DNA of 64,000 nt from Actinopolyspora xinjiangensis. GTDB lineage: Bacteria > Actinomycetota > Actinomycetes > Mycobacteriales > Pseudonocardiaceae. Below the pieces are notes generated by a model that searched no databases, was not told the DNA's origin, and saw only the letters and a program-made list of their open reading frames with translations. The DNA lies in NCBI RefSeq assembly GCF_900104475.1, contig NZ_FNJR01000013.1, positions 62,001 to 126,000 of the forward strand, read 5' to 3'. This document shows, piece after piece, positions 43,815 to 53,217 of this stretch; within the stretch, counting starts at the first letter, position 1; each line of letters starts with the position of its first letter. Both the position numbers and the translations under genes were made by a program.

Positions 43815-46303
43815 CGCCGCGCTTCTTCCCGTGTGGTCTCCGGCTGGGTAGCGGTGCCGGATCGGTCCCGCAGCTCCTCGAAGCACTCCCGCAGCCGTTC
43901 GGCCACGAGGGAGGGCAGCCACTCCAGGCGGGCGTCAGCGGTGATCCCGATCCCGACCGTCTCCCCCCAGTTGATCAGACCGATCGCCGTTCCCACCCCG
44001 GGGGCCAGTGGAAGGATCGGCAGCACTTCCGCCACCAGCGCTCCCCACACCCGGGGTGGACGCCGCGATCCCGGCATCGCCGATACCAGGGCGTTGAAGA
44101 AGCGACGCTGGTAGATCGACCGGACGACCAACCGGTGCAGGGGAGTGGGAAGCGCTCCCAACACGGCCATGGCGATGCCAGCGGCGGCCGGTTGCCCGTC
44201 GTGCTGGCCAGCCAGCAGTCGTTCCGAGACCTCCCGCAAGCGTTGTTCCGCGCTCATCGGGCCGACCGGAAGGTCCACCGAGACCGCGACGGTGTGGTTG
44301 CCGAACATCCCCGCGCCCGACGAGTCCCGCGGTGAACGCGTGGTGCGCGGCACCATCACCCGCACGTACTGTCCCGTGGTCGTGCCGGTCCGTTCGGCGA
44401 GTGTGCGGTGCAGCGCCTCCGCCGTCAGGCCGATCAGCAACACGCTGGTGGGAATCCCGCGGGCGCGTGCCCGCGCGCGTACTTCGCTCGCGGGCAACTC
44501 GGCGGTGCCGAACACGCGGGCCGAGGTGCTGTCACCGTCGAGCGGACTCCGGGGAGCCGGTCCAGCGGCGGCAAGACCGCACAGACCGCGTACGACTGTC
44601 AGGGCCTCGTGCGTCCGGGACCGCACGAGGGAGCGCAGGCGGGGAATCGAGACCGGCCGCTTCGACGTCCGGCCGTGGGGGCGCGGTGCCCGCTCCACGT
44701 CCTCGGGGGCGTCACGCAGCAGCCGCACGAGCGTGTTCGTGACCGCGATGCCGTCCCCCAGGGCGTGGTGCAGCTTCGCGAGGATCAGCGTCTCGTCGCC
44801 GCTGCGCAGTACCATCAGCTGCCAGGGAGGCCTGTCGGTCGGTACCGCCGCCGTGAAGAACTCGCGCACCACCTCCTCGCGGTCGCCGGTGGTGCGGTGT
44901 TCGAGATGTTCCCACGGCTCGATCGTGCGGGCCGTGTACCAGCGGGGACCACGCGAGCCCCGTTCGACGAGCACGCTGTGCAACATCGGCAGCGTGCGGG
45001 CGCGCCGTTCGATCAGCCCGGCCAGGTAGTCGGCCCACTGGCCCGCGGTTCGCTCCTCGGGGCCGCCCCGCAGCCGCAGTATGGCACCGGTCTGCTGCGC
45101 GACAACGGCATTCGCGGCATGTACGAAGAACCGGTCGGAGTGGTGCAATCGGCGTGCCCCCCGGTGCCGGGGAAGCTCGGTGAGCGCGGCCACCTGCTGG
45201 GTGAGATCACCCGCCGTTGCCTGCTCCAGGACACGCTGCTCGTCCCGGCGCAACCGTTCGGGGGTCGTGGCGAACTCGCGCAGCGTCACCGCCAACGATT
45301 CCGAGGTCGGGCACAGCTCGGCCAGGCCGGCTCGCGCCATGAGTTCGGCGTTGGCTCGCCCGTGACCGGCGATCGGCTCGAACATGATCATCGTTCGGCC
45401 GCACGCCATCGTCTCCAGCGCGGTGGCTCCACCCGCGTTCGAGACCACCACGTCCGCCGCCGCCGTCAGATCGGGCATGTCCTCGACCCAGCCCAGCGGC
45501 AGCAGTTTCCCCGCCGCCTCGTCGCGCTCCGACAGCCGCCCACGCAGCTCTTCGTTGCGACCGCAGGCCACGATCACCAGGTCCACCGCCGGTTCGGCCA
45601 GCGCCGTGTCCACCGCACGCTCCACCGAGCCGAACGAGAGCGAGCCGCATGCGATCAGAACCTGGAAGCCCTCGGCGGGCAGCCCGAGCTCCAGCCTGGC
45701 CCCGTGCCGTTCCCCGGGGCGGAACGCGCTGGTCACCGGAGGAACGCTCACGGCACCCGTGGCGTCGGGTTGCGCGCGGTACAGCGCTCGTAGGCTGGTC
45801 TCGCTCATCACGTAGTGCAGGTCGATCTCGGGGTACACCCAGAAGGGGTGGGGGCAGAAGTCCGAGACGAACGCCGCGATCGGTACTCGCGCCTCGCCAC
45901 GGCGACGCATTCGGTCCAGCCCGGCGGTGGCCATCGGATAGGTCGAGATCACCAGGTCGGGTTGCCAACGCCGCATCCGGCGGCGCAGCAACGGGCCGAC
46001 CCAGGCGCCCACGAAGCGGCGGGAAGCGGTGGCGAACCACCGCCACCGCCACAGCGCGTCGTAGAACAGGTTGTACAGCCAGGGAGTCGACTCGACGTTG
46101 CGAACGTAGATCCACCGAAACAGCGGCCCGACACCGGGCCCCATCACCCGCAGCGTGTCCAGGCGGGTGATCTCGCATCCGGGCCAGAGCCGCCGCGCGG
46201 CCTCCTCGACGGCCCGGGCCGTCGCATTGTGCCCCTCGCCGATATCGGCACTGACCAGCAGTATTCGTTCAGGGGGGCGACGATTCGGCTCGTGGGAGGT
46301 CAC
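43811..46303 (-). CDS. MGDG-synthase-type glycosyltransferase fused to WS/DGAT acyltransferase
   Basis: About 830 aa from GTG 46303, which has GGAAGGA 9 nt upstream; the frame extends to 46420. Residues about 10-370 are a GT-B glycosyltransferase of the MGDG synthase/MurG type: ILLVSADIGEGHNATARAV, then LPLGWVEDMPDLTAAADVVVSNAGGATALE (nucleotide-sugar site). Residues about 385-815 are a wax ester synthase/diacylglycerol acyltransferase, with the HHALGDG catalytic motif at about 511-517, MVPRTTRSP, GNHTVAVSVDLP and the C-terminal GLINWGETVGIGITAD. Both parts look complete. The first family glycosylates and the second acylates diacylglycerol. It is the first gene of a three-gene operon. Confidence 0.88.
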   Translation of the reverse strand: MTSHEPNRRPPERILLVSADIGEGHNATARAVEEAARRLWPGCEITRLDTLRVMGPGVGPLFRWIYVRNVESTPWLYNLFYDALWRWRWFATASRRFVGAWVGPLLRRRMRRWQPDLVISTYPMATAGLDRMRRRGEARVPIAAFVSDFCPHPFWVYPEIDLHYVMSETSLRALYRAQPDATGAVSVPPVTSAFRPGERHGARLELGLPAEGFQVLIACGSLSFGSVERAVDTALAEPAVDLVIVACGRNEELRGRLSERDEAAGKLLPLGWVEDMPDLTAAADVVVSNAGGATALETMACGRTMIMFEPIAGHGRANAELMARAGLAELCPTSESLAVTLREFATTPERLRRDEQRVLEQATAGDLTQQVAALTELPRHRGARRLHHSDRFFVHAANAVVAQQTGAILRLRGGPEERTAGQWADYLAGLIERRARTLPMLHSVLVERGSRGPRWYTARTIEPWEHLEHRTTGDREEVVREFFTAAVPTDRPPWQLMVLRSGDETLILAKLHHALGDGIAVTNTLVRLLRDAPEDVERAPRPHGRTSKRPVSIPRLRSLVRSRTHEALTVVRGLCGLAAAGPAPRSPLDGDSTSARVFGTAELPASEVRARARARGIPTSVLLIGLTAEALHRTLAERTGTTTGQYVRVMVPRTTRSPRDSSGAGMFGNHTVAVSVDLPVGPMSAEQRLREVSERLLAGQHDGQPAAAGIAMAVLGALPTPLHRLVVRSIYQRRFFNALVSAMPGSRRPPRVWGALVAEVLPILPLAPGVGTAIGLINWGETVGIGITADARLEWLPSLVAERLRECFEELRDRSGTATQPETTREEARR

Positions 46304-46474
46304 CTGCCAAAGTCCTTCCGCAGCTCTCGGTGTCTCGTCGAAGGTTAACGGCGGTGCCGCGCCTCGGCTCGCCGGAAGCGCGTGCCGTCCTACCGGCAAG
46401 ACCGTATCGTCCGCGGACACGGTTGGCGATCACGTGAATTCAGTGAGTCGCCATCATAGCCGGTGGCCCGAGCG

Positions 46475-46798
46475 TCAGTCCTGTCGCGGCAGCTCCGACA
46501 CCGGCGCGACGTCGAGCCCCGCCCTGCCGACCTTGGCGGCCCCACCCGGGGAACCAATACCGGTAGCGGTGAAGAATTCGGCGTTCGCCGTGGTGTAGCC
46601 GGCCCACTCCTCGGGGACATCGTCCTCGTAGTAGATGGCCTCCACCGGGCACACCGGCTCGCACGCGCCGCAGTCGATGCATTCGTCGGGGTGGATGTAG
46701 AGCATCCGGTCGCCCTCGTAGATGCAGTCCACGGGGCACTCGTCGATGCAGGACCTGTCCAGCACATCCACGCACGGTTGAGTGATTACGTAGGTCAC
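46475..46798 (-). CDS. fdxA: 7Fe ferredoxin
   Basis: 107 aa. C9, C17, C21, C25 and C40, C43, C46, C50 provide the ligands of a [3Fe-4S] and a [4Fe-4S] cluster, with the order typical of actinobacterial FdxA (CIDECPVDCIY, CIDCGACEPVCP). The C-terminal half is the usual long tail (EEWAGYTTANAEFF). It carries electrons in the cytoplasm, for example to cytochromes P450 or during stress; no partner gene adjoins. It is transcribed toward the glycosyltransferase fusion with a 171-bp gap. Confidence 0.96.
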   Translation of the reverse strand: MTYVITQPCVDVLDRSCIDECPVDCIYEGDRMLYIHPDECIDCGACEPVCPVEAIYYEDDVPEEWAGYTTANAEFFTATGIGSPGGAAKVGRAGLDVAPVSELPRQD

Positions 46799-46984
46799 GG
46801 TCAGTCCCCCGTAGGCGGTGAATCGGTTCCGGCCGCCACGGGTACCCGATTACGGCGCTTTCGACGCTTCGTCGGAGATCGACCGCCGGCTGCCGCGGAG
46901 GCGATTGATACGTTGTCCGGGGCGGGAGCCCGGGCATCGCCGCGATCGAGCAGGCGTTCGTGGGGCCTCGAGTGGGCGTGAGGA

Positions 46985-47779
46985 ATGAGCAGGACTTCCA
47001 GAGGCGGGCGCTCGCGGGAGCAGCGTCAACAGCAGATCGTCGACTACGTGCTGGAACGCGGTTCGGCCAGTGCGGCGGAACTCGCCGAGCTCGTCGGCGT
47101 GAGCCTGATGACGGTGCACCGTGATCTCGATGAACTGGCCAGGCGTGGCCTGCTGCGAAAATTCCACGGTGGTGTCTCCGCGCAGCCCTCCACCGTCTTC
47201 GAGGGCAGTTCGGAGTACCGGATGGGAGCCAACCGGGAGCTCAAGGACGCGATCGCGAGGACGGCGCTACGGCTGGTCGAACCGGGCGCTTCCATCCTGC
47301 TCGACGACTCCACGACCGCGTTGACGCTGGCGGGCATGTTGGGGGGAGTCGGCCCGTTGACGGTCGCCACCAACTACCTTCCGGCCATCCAGGAACTCAA
47401 GTCCCTCCCCGAGGTGCACCTGATCTGCCTCGGCGGCAACTACTCGGCCACCCACGACTCCTTCCTGGGGCTGCCGTGCATCGAGGCGGTGGGTGCGTTG
47501 TCGGTGGACATGGCCTTCGTTTCCACCTCGGCGATGAACGCGACGATGACCTTCCACCAGGAGCACGAGCTGGTGCAGGTCAAACGCGCCATGCTCGCCG
47601 CGGCCGCCAGTAACGTGCTGCTGATGGACTCCAGCAAGATGCCGCGCAAGGCGCTGCACCGCATGGCTCCGTTGCGGGACTACGACAAGCTGGTCGTCGA
47701 CGACGGAGTCGATCCCGAACTGCTCGCCGCCGTCGGTGACGTGATCGACATCGACGTGGCTCCCACCGGCGGTCCCTGA
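46985..47779 (+). CDS. DeoR/GlpR family transcriptional regulator
   Basis: 264 aa. The N-terminal DeoR HTH (QQQIVDYVLERGSASAAELAELV, VSLMTVHRDLDEL, RKFHGGV) is followed by the DeoRC sugar-phosphate sensing domain (ILLDDSTTALTLAGML, DMAFVSTSAM, VLLMDSSKM). These usually repress sugar or polyol genes and release DNA on binding a phosphorylated sugar. No sugar transport operon is next to it, so the target is unknown. A GAGG sits very close to the ATG. Confidence 0.9.
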   Translation: MSRTSRGGRSREQRQQQIVDYVLERGSASAAELAELVGVSLMTVHRDLDELARRGLLRKFHGGVSAQPSTVFEGSSEYRMGANRELKDAIARTALRLVEPGASILLDDSTTALTLAGMLGGVGPLTVATNYLPAIQELKSLPEVHLICLGGNYSATHDSFLGLPCIEAVGALSVDMAFVSTSAMNATMTFHQEHELVQVKRAMLAAAASNVLLMDSSKMPRKALHRMAPLRDYDKLVVDDGVDPELLAAVGDVIDIDVAPTGGP

Positions 47780-47875
47780 CGGGCCTTCTCCGGAACCGTT
47801 GCACGCCGGGTGAACGGTTACGGGGCGACGAACGCGGCCTGCCGCCGGGACGACGGACCTCCGAGTTCGGCCGGA

Positions 47876-48286
47876 TCAGCCGGTGGCCGAGCGGAACATG
47901 TCGGCCAGATCGGGGGGAAGCTGCGCGACGGTGTCCTCGATCTCCTCATCCGGTATCCAGCGCAGCAGGACCTCGAACACCGCCTCCACCCTTCGCTCCA
48001 CCTCGTCGAGGTCCACGGTGTCGATCTCGCCGCTGACCTGGTCGAGGAAGGTGTCCTTGTCGAAGGCGACCGCCTGCCCGCCGAACCCGTAGAGCTCCTC
48101 GCGGAGTTCGGGGGGCAGGGCCGGGGCGAGGTCGTTGAGCTGGCCCGCCGCCAGTCGTTCGGAAAGCGCGCGTATCGACGCGCGTGCCAGCCGATCCGCC
48201 TCGGTGCCGTCGGCCAGCTCGGCACGTCGCCCGACCTGGCCGAGAAAGCTGGTCATGGTCGGACCGGCCGGTTCGGGGTGCGTCAT
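47876..48286 (-). CDS. DUF2267 domain protein
   Basis: 136 aa, acidic. The layout FLGQVGRRAELADGTEADRLARASIRALSERLAAGQLNDLAPALPPELREELY, split by conserved Leu and Ala, matches the DUF2267 family, whose members occur in two repeats of this helical unit. No transmembrane or catalytic motif is seen. It lies 40 bp after an O-methyltransferase on the same strand and may be co-transcribed with it. The function is not established. Confidence 0.75.
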   Translation of the reverse strand: MTHPEPAGPTMTSFLGQVGRRAELADGTEADRLARASIRALSERLAAGQLNDLAPALPPELREELYGFGGQAVAFDKDTFLDQVSGEIDTVDLDEVERRVEAVFEVLLRWIPDEEIEDTVAQLPPDLADMFRSATG

Positions 48287-48326
48287 GACCCACCTTTCCT
48301 CCGTCCGGACGGCCGGACGGCTCGCG

Positions 48327-48983
48327 TCAGTGGCGCCTGGCCAGCGTGATCCCGTCGCTGATCGGCAGCATGGTCAGCTCCACACGCTGGTCCCGCAGCG
48401 CGTACCGGTTGAACTCGTGGATCGCGTGGGCGGTCTCGTCCCGCCGCTCGTCGAGAACACGTCCACCGGCCAGCACGTTGTCCACGACGATGAATCCACC
48501 GGGTCGGGTGCGGGGGACGATCTCGTTCCAGTACGCGATGTAGCCGGTCTTGTCCGCGTCGATGAAGCTCAGGTCGATCACGGGATCGCTCTCCAGCGCA
48601 CGCAGTGTCCGGAGCGCCGGAGCCAACCGCAGTTCGATGCGTTCGGACACTCCGGCCCGGTGCCAGAAGTACCGAGCCACATCGGTGTACTCGGTGCTCA
48701 CGTCGCAGCACAGTAGCCGACCGTCCTTGCTGAGCCCGCGTGCGATGGCCAGGGCGGAGTAGCCGGTGAACGTGCCCACCTCCACCGCGTACTCTGCCCG
48801 GAGCGCCTTGGCGAGCAGTGTCAACAGCGAGGCCTGCTCCGGTGAGATCTGCATGTCCGCACTCTCGGGAAGCAATCGCCGCGTGTCCTCGATAAGTTCA
48901 CGCTGCAGGGCGTCGGGTCGGGGACCGTGTTCCAGCAGGTACTCGTGCAGTTGCTCGTCGAGCTGGGCCGACTTGCGCGTCAC
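48327..48983 (-). CDS. O-methyltransferase (CCoAOMT-like, class I)
   Basis: 218 aa. The SAM-binding motif I is VEVGTFTGYSALAIA, followed by LLCCDVS (acidic ribose-binding residue) and LSFIDADKTGYIAYW with the metal-binding Asp. GGFIVVDNVLAGGRV then matches the divalent-cation-dependent caffeoyl-CoA/catechol O-methyltransferase family. It would methylate a catechol-like small molecule. The neighbours do not indicate the substrate. Confidence 0.9.
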   Translation of the reverse strand: MTRKSAQLDEQLHEYLLEHGPRPDALQRELIEDTRRLLPESADMQISPEQASLLTLLAKALRAEYAVEVGTFTGYSALAIARGLSKDGRLLCCDVSTEYTDVARYFWHRAGVSERIELRLAPALRTLRALESDPVIDLSFIDADKTGYIAYWNEIVPRTRPGGFIVVDNVLAGGRVLDERRDETAHAIHEFNRYALRDQRVELTMLPISDGITLARRH

Positions 48984-49199
48984 GACGCCGACGCTACCCG
49001 CGAGGAGCAGTTCCGCAACTCATCGAGGGTTTCTCGGCCCCACCCGACGGCGGCGGCACGGGAAGACATCGTCCGTTCGTCTCCGGCTCCGTTTTACCGG
49101 AGCGCCTCGCCGGCTTCGCGAACTCGCGTGCCGAGGCGGGGCTGTTTACGCTGACACACGAGTACCGCGCTCACAGCCGGACGGGCCCGAAAGGCAGGC

Positions 49200-50879
49200 G
49201 TGATCGTCGCCATGAGCAGACTGACGCGGCCGACCAAACAGTCCAGCAGGGCTTATCGAACCGCTGCGGCCCAGGCGAACGAGGTCGACCAGCGGCTGCA
49301 ACTGGCCTCCGGTATGCGCAGGCAGATGAACAAGGTCTTTCCGACGCACTGGTCGTTCCTGCTCGGCGAGATAGCCCTCTACACCTTCATCCTGCTGCTG
49401 GTGACCGGAACGTACCTGGCGTACTTCTTCGATCCCTCGATGGCCGAGGTGACCTATCAGGGAACGTTCACCAACCTGCGGGGCGTCGAGATGTCCCGGG
49501 CCTACGAGTCGGCACTGGACATTTCGTTCGAGGTACGCGGCGGAATGTTCGCGCGGCAGATCCACCACTGGGCCGCGCTGCTGTTCCTGGCGGCGATCGT
49601 GGCGCACATGTTCCGCATCTTTTTCACCGGTGCCTTCCGCAGACCGCGTGAAACCAACTGGGTCATCGGAATCCTGCTCTTCATCACCGGAATGTTCGAG
49701 GGCTTCACCGGATACTCGTTGCCGGACGACCTCCTGTCCGGTACCGGGGTGCGCATCGCCTCGGGGATCACGCTCTCCATTCCCCTGATCGGGACCTGGC
49801 TGCACTGGTTGCTCTTCGGTGGCGAGTTCGCCGGTGACGAGATCATCCCCCGCTTCTACATGATCCACATATTCCTGTTGCCGGGGATCATCCTCGGGCT
49901 GATCGCCGTCCACCTGGCACTGGTGTGGTACCAGAAGCACACCCAGTTCCCGGGGGTCCGCCGTTCGGAGGGCAATGTGGTGGGAGTGCGGATCATGCCG
50001 GTCTTCGCGGTGAAGGCGGGCGGTTTCTTCGCCGTTGTCGTGGGGGTTACGGCCATCATGGGCGGTGTGTTCCAGATCAATCCGATCTGGAACCTCGGCC
50101 CCTACGTGGCTTCGATGGTCTCCGCCGCCTCGCAACCCGACTGGTACATGATCTGGACCGACGGCATGGGGCGGTTGTGGCCACCCTGGGAGGTCTACCT
50201 GTGGGGGCAGGCGACCATACCGGCGCCGTTCTTCCCGCTGGTCCTCGGGTTGACCGCGGTGTTCACGCTGGCCCTGGCCTACCCGTTCCTGGAGCGCAAG
50301 CTCTCCGGTGACGACGCGCACCACAATCTGTTGCAACGGCCCAGGGATGTGCCGGTGCGCACCGGGCTGGGGGCCATGGCGATCACCTTTTTCCTGATCG
50401 TGCTGCTCAGCGGTGTCAACGACATCATCGCGTTCAAGTTCGACATCATCCTGGGAGCCACGACCTGGATGGGACGCATCGGCGTGTTGTTGGGGCCACC
50501 CGCCGCCTACTACATCGCCTATCGGATATGCGTCGGGCTGCAGCGGGCCGACCGGGAGGTGCTCGAACACGGTATCGAGACGGGCATCGTCAAGCGGCTG
50601 CCGCACGGCGAGGTCATAGAACTGCACCAGCCACTCGGCCCCACCGATGAGCACGGCCATCCCGAACCGTTGTCCTACCAGGGAGCGCCGGTACCCAAGA
50701 AGATGAACAAGCTGGGCGCGGCGGGGCGGCCTCTCCCCGGCAGCCTGTTGTGGCCCGACCCTCCGGAGGAGACCGAACAGTTGCGCGAGGCGGAACGACG
50801 TGCCGAGGAGGAGCCGGAACAGCCTCAGCCGCGAGAGCCGGAGCTGCCCGGCGGACACCCCCGAGACGTCACGGAGTGA
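49200..50879 (+). CDS. Cytochrome bc1-type cytochrome b (QcrB), orphan copy
   Basis: 559 aa from GTG 49200 (AAGG 5 nt upstream); ATG 49212 is an alternative. Heme b ligands are seen as H122/H136 and H223/H238, the spacing of the b6-like actinobacterial type. [15 protein letters not shown], the quinol-site PDW-type segment [10 protein letters not shown], and about eight or nine helices are present. The C-terminal tail of about 90 residues is hydrophilic, with Glu/Pro/Arg repeats, as in actinobacterial QcrB. No qcrC, qcrA or cta genes flank it, so it is likely a second copy beyond the main respiratory cluster. Confidence 0.92.
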   Translation: MIVAMSRLTRPTKQSSRAYRTAAAQANEVDQRLQLASGMRRQMNKVFPTHWSFLLGEIALYTFILLLVTGTYLAYFFDPSMAEVTYQGTFTNLRGVEMSRAYESALDISFEVRGGMFARQIHHWAALLFLAAIVAHMFRIFFTGAFRRPRETNWVIGILLFITGMFEGFTGYSLPDDLLSGTGVRIASGITLSIPLIGTWLHWLLFGGEFAGDEIIPRFYMIHIFLLPGIILGLIAVHLALVWYQKHTQFPGVRRSEGNVVGVRIMPVFAVKAGGFFAVVVGVTAIMGGVFQINPIWNLGPYVASMVSAASQPDWYMIWTDGMGRLWPPWEVYLWGQATIPAPFFPLVLGLTAVFTLALAYPFLERKLSGDDAHHNLLQRPRDVPVRTGLGAMAITFFLIVLLSGVNDIIAFKFDIILGATTWMGRIGVLLGPPAAYYIAYRICVGLQRADREVLEHGIETGIVKRLPHGEVIELHQPLGPTDEHGHPEPLSYQGAPVPKKMNKLGAAGRPLPGSLLWPDPPEETEQLREAERRAEEEPEQPQPREPELPGGHPRDVTE

Positions 50880-51110
50880 TTCCGTTCGCGCCCAGCGGGC
50901 AGGGCGTGTCCCACGGACGGACGGGGCCCGCTCAAGGGACTATCGTCGCTGGACATCTCCGCGACTCGGGTCCACAGTAATGGTGCGGACCCTCCGAACC
51001 GGCCGCGCACGGTTGTCGACGAGTCCTCGAGCGAACGGCACGGGGCCGCCAGGGGTCGACGTGGCCGGCCGGGGGACCGTTTGCCACAGCGAACGGTGGA
51101 GGTGATCGAG

Positions 51111-51539
51111 ATGACGCAAGCCGGTTCCATCGAAGGGCACCCGGATCTCCTCGAGATGCGGGCACGCTACGAGGAGGCGAGCGAAACCCCGCAGGGGCAG
51201 CTGTTGGAGGGAGCGACGCTGCTCGCGGGAGTCTACCTGGCGATCTCACCGTGGGTGATCCAGTTCAGCGCCACCAGCTTCGACGTGGCGATCGGCAACC
51301 TGGTCGTCGGTCTCACGGTGGCGGTACTGGCACTCGGGTTCGCTTCCGCCTACAGCCGTACTCACACGGTTTCGTGGGTGGTCCCGCTGCTGGGAGCGTG
51401 GGCCGTCATCGCCCCGTTCGTCATTCTGGGCAGCGGAGTCGGCCTGGGTATGCTGCTCAGTAACGTGATCACCGGTGGCGTGATCGTACTGCTCGGTGTG
51501 GGACTGAGTTCGTTGGTGCTGATGCGCAGTCGGCGCTGA
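51111..51539 (+). CDS. SPW repeat membrane protein
   Basis: 142 aa from ATG 51111 (GGTGGAGGTG upstream). GVYLAISPWVIQF carries the SPW motif; a second, weaker copy lies at GAWAVIAPFVIL. There are four hydrophobic helices after a hydrophilic N-terminus of about 35 residues. The family has no firm function. The gene sits near a universal stress protein and a putative helical protein. Confidence 0.82.
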   Translation: MTQAGSIEGHPDLLEMRARYEEASETPQGQLLEGATLLAGVYLAISPWVIQFSATSFDVAIGNLVVGLTVAVLALGFASAYSRTHTVSWVVPLLGAWAVIAPFVILGSGVGLGMLLSNVITGGVIVLLGVGLSSLVLMRSRR

Positions 51540-51591
51540 GGTGTCGAGAGAGCTGAGGTGTCGAGAGGGGAGTGGCCGGTCCGGTGCGGGA

Positions 51592-52065
51592 CTACCCGTC
51601 GGACCGGCCGCTGGGTCGGGGGTGATCCCGTTCGCGGGAGGCGTGCACGATGACCACCGGGCACCGGGCGTGGTGGGTGCACCTGTGACTCACCGACCCC
51701 AGTAGGGCCCCGACGAAGCCGCCGTGCCCACGACTCCCGACCACCAGCAGTTCGGCGCCCTCGGCGGTGTCGAGCAGTACCTGCGCCGAGTCGCCCTGCT
51801 TGACGCTGGTGCGGACCCGTGGTGGGTTGCCGCGGCGGTCCACGGCGGTGTCCACGGCGTCCTCCACCGTCACGCTGGCCGCGTTCTCGAACTCCCTGGG
51901 GGGAACGGCCCCGCCCTCCCAGCTGTAGAACGCCGGGTACTCCCAGGCTGTGACGGCTTCGACGACGGCCCCGGTCAGTTCGGCCTGTCCGAGAGCCCAG
52001 TCCAGGGCGGCCAACGAGGGGGCCGAGCCGTCGATGCCGACGACGATCCTGTTCTCTTCGCTCAT
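51592..52065 (-). CDS. Universal stress protein (UspA family)
   Basis: 157 aa from ATG 52065. The N-terminus VVGIDGSAPSLAALDWAL and the ATP-binding motif GSRGHGGFVGALLGSVS (G-x2-G-x9-G-S/T pattern) are complete, so the ATP-binding subclass is likely. It acts in the cytoplasm under stress or dormancy. The upstream region is long (400 bp), leaving room for regulation. It is divergent from a small hypothetical gene. Confidence 0.93.
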   Translation of the reverse strand: MSEENRIVVGIDGSAPSLAALDWALGQAELTGAVVEAVTAWEYPAFYSWEGGAVPPREFENAASVTVEDAVDTAVDRRGNPPRVRTSVKQGDSAQVLLDTAEGAELLVVGSRGHGGFVGALLGSVSHRCTHHARCPVVIVHASRERDHPRPSGRSDG

Positions 52066-52470
52066 CACGCATCGCCCATCCCGGCGGAAGCGGTCATGGT
52101 TTCGTCGGCGTGTTCGGGTGCTCTCCCCGAATGTCCCATTCCGCGGCTCTCGCCGCTCGTCCACGCGAGTCGCTCACGCGAGGCGGCGGGCCGAATGACG
52201 TCGAACCGATATGAAAGTGTGATCTGAAACGTTCGCGGGTACGTTCACGATACCGGCGGACTACCACCGTGCCCCGGACACAGCGGGGCCGCGTCCGGTG
52301 ATCCCGGCGCCGTGTTCCGGTCGACCACCCGGTCACGGCACGCACGGGACCGGGTGGAACGTGGATCCGCTCGGAGCTGGAGTGCTCGCTCCTGCGAGTA
52401 CCGCCGATCGGAAAGCGGATCGTGCGACCGATCGGGATCGTCCCTCTGGCACGGTTGTTGGGAGAGCCCG
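52066..52470. other. Divergent intergenic region
   Basis: 405 bp between the universal stress protein gene and a small helical-protein gene. No gene recognised. The part around 52195-52235 is AT-richer, as expected for promoters, but I could not define elements with confidence. Confidence 0.4.
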
Positions 52471-52791
52471 TTGACGAACAGAACGACCGGCACACCTCCG
52501 TGGAGTGTCATAGCCCATGACACCGATCGACTCAGGCAGGCCGTGCACGAGCTCGACACCGGTCGGTCCTTGTCATCCGGACAGGAGCTCACCCACGAGC
52601 TGCTGCGTACGGTCACCCTGATCGGGGACAGACTCACCGCGCTGCTGGACGCGCTGGCCAAGCGCCACGAGAATCCCGGCGTGCCGGAGCAGGGCACCGC
52701 TCACATCGCACTGGACCAGGCCGCGGCCGCGGCCGCGGATCTGGGGTACTGTGCGCGCCGCGCGGCGCGCACGCTCGACGAGGACTTCTGA
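52471..52791 (+). CDS. Small helical protein of unknown function
   Basis: 106 aa if started at TTG 52471, which has GGGAGAG 4 nt upstream; the frame is open further 5' but that part is Arg/Ser-rich and unlikely. The supported part, from VIAHDTDRLRQAVHELDTG to the end, is predicted helical, with regular Leu/Ala heptads (LLRTVTLIGDRLTALLDALAKRH and ALDQAAAAAADLGYCARRAART). No family is recognised and no membrane segment is seen. Good third-position GC over this part supports coding. Confidence 0.5.
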   Translation: MTNRTTGTPPWSVIAHDTDRLRQAVHELDTGRSLSSGQELTHELLRTVTLIGDRLTALLDALAKRHENPGVPEQGTAHIALDQAAAAAADLGYCARRAARTLDEDF

Positions 52792-53217
52792 TCGGCCGCT
52801 ACGCGAGCGTTCTCGGACCCTGGCCCTGTCGACAGGCTTCCGCGTCAGCTCGGTGGAGCTTCGTGAGTGTCGGTGGGCGACGTGCAGGTCCCACGAGTGG
52901 CGGTCGCGGCGCCTGCCGTGCCGGAGAAACACCGGACCGCCGACCCGCTCCCCCCGCGGACAGGACAGAGCACTGTCGAGGTCTCCGGAGCGGCGCGGTT
53001 CGGGTTCGTTTCGCGGCCCCGTACAGGGCCGCCGCTGAACCACACCAACCGAGGCACCTCCGGCTCTCCGGGATGGGCCGCCGCACCTGCCGGGCAGTGT
53101 CCCCGGAACCGGGATCGGTGACCGTGCGCGACGCGTGTGTGCGTCGCCACCGAAGACGGGTTACTCTCCCCGACGTCCGATTCGCGCGACGGCGACCCAG
53201 CGAGCAACGGAGTCAGC
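52792..53217. other. Region without recognised gene
   Basis: 426 bp before the Rieske gene. Several short open frames on both strands are Arg/Pro-rich and show no recognisable domain. CGGAG at 53208-53212 is the ribosome binding site for the ATG at 53218. Confidence 0.4.
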
